DNA of 10,176 nucleotides from Planctomycetaceae bacterium (lineage in GTDB: Bacteria; Planctomycetota; Planctomycetia; Planctomycetales; Planctomycetaceae), in contig JALWSL010000810.1 of NCBI GenBank assembly GCA_027080405.1, positions 1 to 10,176 on the forward strand. Direction: 5' to 3'. The translations under genes and the position numbers were made by a program. Below are positions 7,401 to 10,176 of this stretch, piece after piece (within the stretch, counting starts at the first letter, position 1; the number at the start of each line of letters is the position of its first letter). Below the pieces are notes generated by a model. The model made no database searches. It saw nothing but the letters and a program-made list of their open reading frames with translations, and was not told the origin of the DNA.

Positions 7401-7684
7401 TCCGGAGCGACCCGCTGCAACAGGGGACGTCTGAAGAAAGCGGCCAACACCAAACCGCCAACCAGCGAGACGATATTGAACTGCGACTCCCCCCACGTAA
7501 CGACAAACAGATTGATCCAATACAGGGCAATCGCAGCAATCAGCCCCCCCTGTAAAATTGAAATCAGTCCCGTCGATTCCGTCCACCAGGACAGACAACG
7601 ACCAAATACTTTTTTGCAAAAATGCTGGGCTTCGAAAAACAGAGGCTCCTGCTTCTTTTTCGATAACTGCTTTCTGGCTTCCAT
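4409..7684 (-). CDS. Polytopic membrane protein with spermidine-synthase-like domain and long helical tail
   Basis: The 1091-residue protein has three parts. Residues about 40-475 hold roughly 14 hydrophobic segments in a transporter-like array. Residues about 480-735 form a spermidine-synthase/methyltransferase-type Rossmann domain: ILHLGMESGLAVQVSLEFP (575-593), the strand-2 acidic residue in VCIEADSGVLEQA (598-610), TGDQRLHL (623-630), FDVVIDSPGHS (646-656) and YSLQHYRHIARLLGDHGLY (665-683). True spermidine synthases have a D-S-[ST]-D-P-type motif; here it reads DSPGHS, so putrescine aminopropylation is unlikely. Residues about 736-1091 are soluble, charged and mostly helical, and I cannot assign them. 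Membrane-fused spermidine-synthase-like proteins are common in planctomycetes, but their reaction is largely unknown. The ATG at 7684 is the only plausible start, as an in-frame stop lies eight codons upstream; the ribosome site is weak (AGGA about 11 bases before). It is apparently monocistronic. Confidence 0.87.
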   Translation of the reverse strand: MEARKQLSKKKQEPLFFEAQHFCKKVFGRCLSWWTESTGLISILQGGLIAAIALYWINLFVVTWGESQFNIVSLVGGLVLAAFFRRPLLQRVAPEFCSFFLFAATSTSLFWWENWDFLIARLFQYHTVWGAGMAVLLNGVLLGLIIIVIRICSQSAVLFSREEELCKQKKCVGTDEQVPSTIYLGAALGLWLLTGSLAVFFPIYQTTATCSGILLFLFIIHLTPLRCLLAKRLPSSVVIEAETNGSARDKKKVASSPVFLGVLSICTGWLMPVMYRFASQLQPGTTLLFYGVVAAVLVGLACSRWANQKMRVIHLAAWLSLAFLAFPLWIRFYLMISASVSSTALAIILRQVGPVILFWPIGVLLGRIFNTLETFNALESDKTGEKANSAAVYSIAFRLVLLFCFICGVLLARWGILQIGVPFILAAGVLLLAVASIFFEYFGSVSLRASMPSGYSRLRLLGLCATCLMSLGLGSLYQPAEATHALFSSHAFNAWRNGTSFRQLCGIDDGRLLAVQETPRGTLTLWKHQGEHIQLRRDGIPLGRISKDDELVPQPTGELLSSALPLSIHRAPRKILHLGMESGLAVQVSLEFPVINVVCIEADSGVLEQAKTGELSTVLKTVTGDQRLHLKTASPSLTVRSMNEKFDVVIDSPGHSAVYANAAEYSLQHYRHIARLLGDHGLYCQRFTYSDYGPFALAEVSKTIRRAFGYVTAFDTAPGEMLFVAARSQDDILSEGLITRISSPQTRRILARIGWDWSVAMNLGHFDIDQIDSLKHVGTNTPWQGTGSFGLSVEMMRWGTKWNDIRHALASHSQRLLNHYKEEKQTDEILRRLSDVTACRQIIREHPDQFWAYRKTVKQRLIEKPRSVILPVKGEGLQRKMHPEDKRRLDYFEALGSINRKDRFTPADLERIARFAYPYDPLISYYIHPELAKLYQRCTPADPDAELRELLHTIYYSNTSQRSVRNIHRSLEVLATANLSMSQADRYDHINTLLEILKQRWITRKVEQGISQAVTLIDLKNSLACVEKSLDKMDQLAQAAGVDEETAAIRREQLGHSLQRMLRSYRAETMVKSTRAKYPQPDPEKSEPTGK

Positions 7685-8086
7685 GCCTGTATCAATCCTG
7701 TATGACTAACAGAGAATTCCTTCGTATCCGGCAAATCTTCCCGATTGAACACACTGCGCCGTCAATCAATCCGGGCAAATCACGGTGGTGTTGTATCGCA
7801 TTGGTCGTAAACGAGGCAATATGAAACCGCCTGTCCAGCAGTTGAGATCCTCCGTTTTATAAAAAATCAGACGTAATTGTCGCGTGAATGATGCATGTTC
7901 ATTTGAAAACTTCGCTTCTCTGCATAGAATCGGGGCAGAAGATTCCCTGCCTGTTGAATAGCCCGGCGTGGCCGTTTCAGCCTGCTGGCCGCGTTACAGC
8001 GGTAAGAAAACAGGGAGATTGCGCAAGACGCAAAGAAAAAGATAATCATCGACAGCATTACAAAGCCTTACAAACAGGACATCAAC
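7685..8086. other. Divergent intergenic region
   Basis: The 402-bp spacer lies between the starts of the leftward 1091-residue protein gene and the rightward adenylate-forming enzyme gene, so it should carry promoters in both directions. Visible elements are a perfect 5-bp-arm inverted repeat at 8019-8033 and a 4-bp-arm one (CCGC/GCGG) at 7989-8002. An A/T-rich stretch (TTTTATAAAAAATCAG, 7855-7870) could belong to a promoter, but no spaced -35/-10 pair is convincing. Short open frames here look non-coding. Confidence 0.45.
8019..8033. promoter_or_regulatory. Perfect inverted repeat upstream of the adenylate-forming enzyme gene
   Basis: TTGCG (8019-8023) is mirrored by CGCAA (8029-8033) around five bases. 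It ends 53 bp before the GTG start at 8087, a usual place for an operator or a 5' leader hairpin. The arms are short, so chance occurrence is quite possible and no regulator can be named. Confidence 0.25.
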
Positions 8087-9199
8087 GTGACTGCCAACTC
8101 TGTTTCACCCGAATTACAAGACTCCTGCGCAGCTGCCAGGCAGGAGCTGGATCGTCAGACTGTCAGGGTCGTTCAACTTCATTTTCATCCGGAGCAGGGG
8201 GCACCGTTCTGGATCGAAAAGGCGAAAGAGTACGATTTTGACCCGCTGAAAGATATCAACTGTTTCGATGATCTGAAAAAGTTCCCCCTGTTTGAGGATG
8301 ACTGGCTGCGAGGAGGGCCGGTCAGGCGTTTTCTGCCTCAGAAGTGGTGGGATAAACCGACCTATGTTTTTGAAACGGGGGGCACAACCGGAATTCCGAA
8401 AAGCCGCTGTGTCGTCGATGATTTTCGGATCGATTACGAGATGTTCAGTGAAACATTGCCCGATGAGTCGTTTCCGCGCGGGGCAAATTGGCTGATGCTC
8501 GGGCCTTCGGGGCCACGTCGTCTCCGCCTGGCTGTGGAGCACCTTTGTCAAACGCGGGGCGGTATCTGTTTCTGTGTCGATCTGGATCCCCGTTGGGTCG
8601 TCAAATTGATCAAAAAGGGAGACATCGAAGGGGCCAAACAGTACAGTGCCCATGTGATTGACCAGGCGATGACCATTCTTTCGGCCGGTCATGAAATCCA
8701 GTGCATGTTTACAACACCCAAACTGCTCGAAGCCCTGGCGCTGCGTTTAATGGATGAAGATAGCAGTATCGCAGAAGCAGGGATCAAGGGAATTTTTTGT
8801 GGCGGGACGGAATTTACACAGCAGTGGTACCGTTTTGCCCGGGAAGAATTACTGGGGCCGGATGTCTATATCACTCCCACATACGGGAATACATTGATGG
8901 GACTGGCTTGTGGTAAACCGTTCGTTCCGGAAGATAATTTCAAGATCACCTATTACGCTCCGCAACCTCGGGCCATCGTCGAGGTGGTTGATTTTGATGA
9001 TCACACAAAAGTCGTCGATTACGGCGAGACTGGCCGTGTCAAATTATACACGCTGACCGATGAGTTGTTCATCCCCGGGTTTTTGGAGCGTGACGAAGGG
9101 GAACGGGAACCGCCTCACGAGAAGTATCCGTGGGATGGTGTTTCCAGCGTCCGCCCCTATCATGTCTACGCGAAAACAACGACGGTGGGTGTTTATTAA
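8087..9199 (+). CDS. Adenylate-forming enzyme, EhpF/PaaK-like (ANL superfamily)
   Basis: The 370-residue product should bind ATP and activate a carboxylic acid as an acyl-adenylate. The phosphate-binding motif ETGGTTGIPKSR is at 96-107. The segment FCGGTEF (237-243) precedes the adenine-side motif TPTYGNTLMG (263-272), where the usual Y-G-x-T-E glutamate is absent. DYGETGRVKLYTLT (311-324) and FLERDEG (332-338) match the hinge-side motifs, and DGVSSVRPY (350-358) lies near the end. The protein stops there, lacking the mobile C-terminal subdomain with the catalytic lysine found in full-length PaaK and acyl-CoA ligases. Such a short form resembles the phenazine-pathway protein EhpF and acyl-protein synthetase relatives. 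Start is GTG at 8087, with AGGA 7 bases upstream. No phenazine, reductase or carrier gene is nearby, so the acid and acceptor are unknown. Confidence 0.8.
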   Translation: MTANSVSPELQDSCAAARQELDRQTVRVVQLHFHPEQGAPFWIEKAKEYDFDPLKDINCFDDLKKFPLFEDDWLRGGPVRRFLPQKWWDKPTYVFETGGTTGIPKSRCVVDDFRIDYEMFSETLPDESFPRGANWLMLGPSGPRRLRLAVEHLCQTRGGICFCVDLDPRWVVKLIKKGDIEGAKQYSAHVIDQAMTILSAGHEIQCMFTTPKLLEALALRLMDEDSSIAEAGIKGIFCGGTEFTQQWYRFAREELLGPDVYITPTYGNTLMGLACGKPFVPEDNFKITYYAPQPRAIVEVVDFDDHTKVVDYGETGRVKLYTLTDELFIPGFLERDEGEREPPHEKYPWDGVSSVRPYHVYAKTTTVGVY

Positions 9200-9206
9200 T
9201 CGAGGC

Positions 9207-9222
9207 GGCAGGTTTATCTGCC
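9207..9222. other. Small hairpins after the adenylate-forming enzyme gene
   Basis: GGCAG (9207-9211) pairs with CTGCC (9218-9222) just after the stop codon. A second hairpin follows, with arms GTCGC (9231-9235) and GCGAC (9243-9247). Neither is followed by a T-run, so neither is a convincing intrinsic terminator. The spacer to the next gene (9200-9435) shows nothing else clear. Confidence 0.25.
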
Positions 9223-9435
9223 CTGTCGCAGTCGCTTCGAGTGCGACCCCGTTTTCAGGGCCTTCGGTTTATGACAGTGTGGTTTGACAGGTTTTTGTTT
9301 AACAGTACTGGTTGCTGAATTTTTTTATTGGCTTCCAAAAGTTTTACAGTTGATATTTTCCGGTCGGGATTTTCAATCGCGAAATTGAAGCCGACAGTTG
9401 GGGCACCGGGGTTCTTGAAGCAGAAAGAAAGCAAC

Positions 9436-10176
9436 ATGATGCAACGTCGAGATTGGATGAAGTTTGCAGGAGTCGCCTCGTTGATTGGACTGGGAGTTGC
9501 AGGAAATCGTTCCGTCTCGGCCAAAGAGCGATCATCGCGAAACAGTTCTTCCCACATGAAGTTGTCCCTGGCGGCGTATTCGTTTCATCGAATGTTGCCT
9601 TTCAACTGGGCCAAGCCACGAAAATCGAATCCGTCGATGACGCTGCTCGATTTTGTTGATTTCTGTGCGGAAATGAATCTCGATGGTTGCGAACTGACCA
9701 GTTACTACTTCCCGAAAAAAATAACGCCGGAATACCTTGCCGAACTGAAAATAAAAACGTTTCTGCTCGGTCTCGATATTTCCGGAACCGCGATCGGGAA
9801 TGATTTCTGTCATCCCGAAGGAGAAGAACGCCAGAATCAATTGAAACTGACCCGTCAATGGATCGATTACGCTGCCGAGATGGGTGCACCGGTCATTCGT
9901 ATTTTTGCAGGCAGACAAAAAAAGAATCAAAGTTTTGAAGAAGCCGTCGAACTTTGCTCGGCGGGAATCAGCGAATCGCTCGAATATGCTGCCTCCAAAG
10001 GTGTTTGTTTAGCGCTTGAAAATCATGGCGGGATTACCGCGACTCCCAAGCAGTTATTGCAAATTGTCGATGCCGTCAAACCGATGCCCAATTTCGGCAT
10101 CAACTTCGATTCCGGCAATTTCTACACCGACGATCCCTATAGAGATTTGGAACAGATTGCCCCGTTGGCGATCAAT
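9436..10176 (+). CDS. Tat-exported sugar phosphate isomerase/epimerase-like TIM barrel protein (runs off right edge)
   Basis: The first 247 codons are present and the frame is still open at the window end. The N-terminus MMQRRDWMKFAG followed by a hydrophobic stretch and SVSA is a typical planctomycete twin-arginine signal (RR-x-x-x-K), so the enzyme is probably exported folded. The mature part matches the xylose-isomerase-like TIM barrel family (AP_endonuc_2/YcjR/IolE type): LSLAAYSFHRM opens strand 1, then DFCAEMNLDGCELT (75-88), IDYAAEMGAPVIRIFAG (143-159), SLEYAASKGVCLALENHGG (181-199) and NFGINFDSGNF (219-229). The Glu in LENHGG and the Asp in NFDSGNF are expected metal ligands. Start may be ATG 9436 or the next codon, 9439; a weak GAAAG-type ribosome site lies upstream. 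Substrate unknown; sugar or sugar-acid catabolism is the usual family role. Confidence 0.9.
   Translation, partial: MMQRRDWMKFAGVASLIGLGVAGNRSVSAKERSSRNSSSHMKLSLAAYSFHRMLPFNWAKPRKSNPSMTLLDFVDFCAEMNLDGCELTSYYFPKKITPEYLAELKIKTFLLGLDISGTAIGNDFCHPEGEERQNQLKLTRQWIDYAAEMGAPVIRIFAGRQKKNQSFEEAVELCSAGISESLEYAASKGVCLALENHGGITATPKQLLQIVDAVKPMPNFGINFDSGNFYTDDPYRDLEQIAPLAIN

Noticed and set aside
4409..7684. Functional spermidine synthase
   Set aside because: The catalytic D-S-x-D-P-type motif is replaced by DSPGHS, and no polyamine pathway gene is nearby.
7867..8058. Minus-strand 63-codon frame with a hydrophobic start
   Set aside because: The leader looks signal-like, but the rest is basic and irregular, and the start lies inside the leader of the adenylating enzyme gene with no ribosome site.
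7888..8241. Plus-strand 117-codon frame before the adenylating enzyme gene
   Set aside because: Its second half overlaps the well-supported gene in another frame and its composition (Arg, Gln, Cys, Ser) is not protein-like.
9207..9247. Intrinsic terminator after the adenylating enzyme gene
   Set aside because: Stems are only five base pairs and no T-run follows either hairpin.
9532..9930. Minus-strand open frame opposite the isomerase/epimerase-like gene
   Set aside because: The plus strand has a Tat signal and clear TIM-barrel motifs; the opposite frame is a shadow.

Overview
The window looks like chromosomal DNA of a planctomycete. The inference rests on several gene types common there: a Tat-exported sugar phosphate isomerase/epimerase-like protein, secreted proteins of unknown function (one with a C-terminus resembling the planctomycete TIGR03000 domain), and a giant membrane protein fused to a spermidine-synthase-like domain. 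Base composition is near 50% GC by eye. I saw no tRNA, rRNA, CRISPR array, transposase or phage gene.

Layout. Positions 2-265 (minus) hold the N-terminus of a GT-C/GT39-like membrane glycosyltransferase that runs off the left edge. A divergent spacer of about 440 bp follows. Then comes a plus-strand pair with overlapping ends: a SAM-dependent methyltransferase (708-1460) and a polyprenyl-phosphate-type GT2 glycosyltransferase (1447-2574). Together these three suggest lipid-linked sugar work at the membrane: the GT2 would charge a polyprenyl phosphate with sugar, and the GT-C enzyme could use that donor on the outer face.

A convergent spacer (2575-2959) carries short repeats and a clear minus-strand intrinsic terminator at 2813-2842. 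That terminator closes a two-gene minus-strand unit of small secreted proteins (4061-3504, then 3436-2960). Upstream of the unit, 4062-4408 holds six copies of a 13-bp tandem repeat right after the stop codon of the next gene. That gene (7684-4409, minus) encodes a 1091-residue protein with about 14 membrane helices, a degenerate spermidine-synthase-like domain and a roughly 350-residue helical tail that I cannot assign.

A divergent spacer (7685-8086) separates it from a plus-strand, EhpF/PaaK-like adenylate-forming enzyme (8087-9199). After a short spacer, a Tat-exported TIM-barrel sugar isomerase/epimerase-like protein starts at 9436 and runs off the right edge. No complete known pathway is visible. 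The least explained items are the 13-bp repeat array, the tail of the 1091-residue protein, the two-gene secreted unit and the orphan adenylating enzyme.
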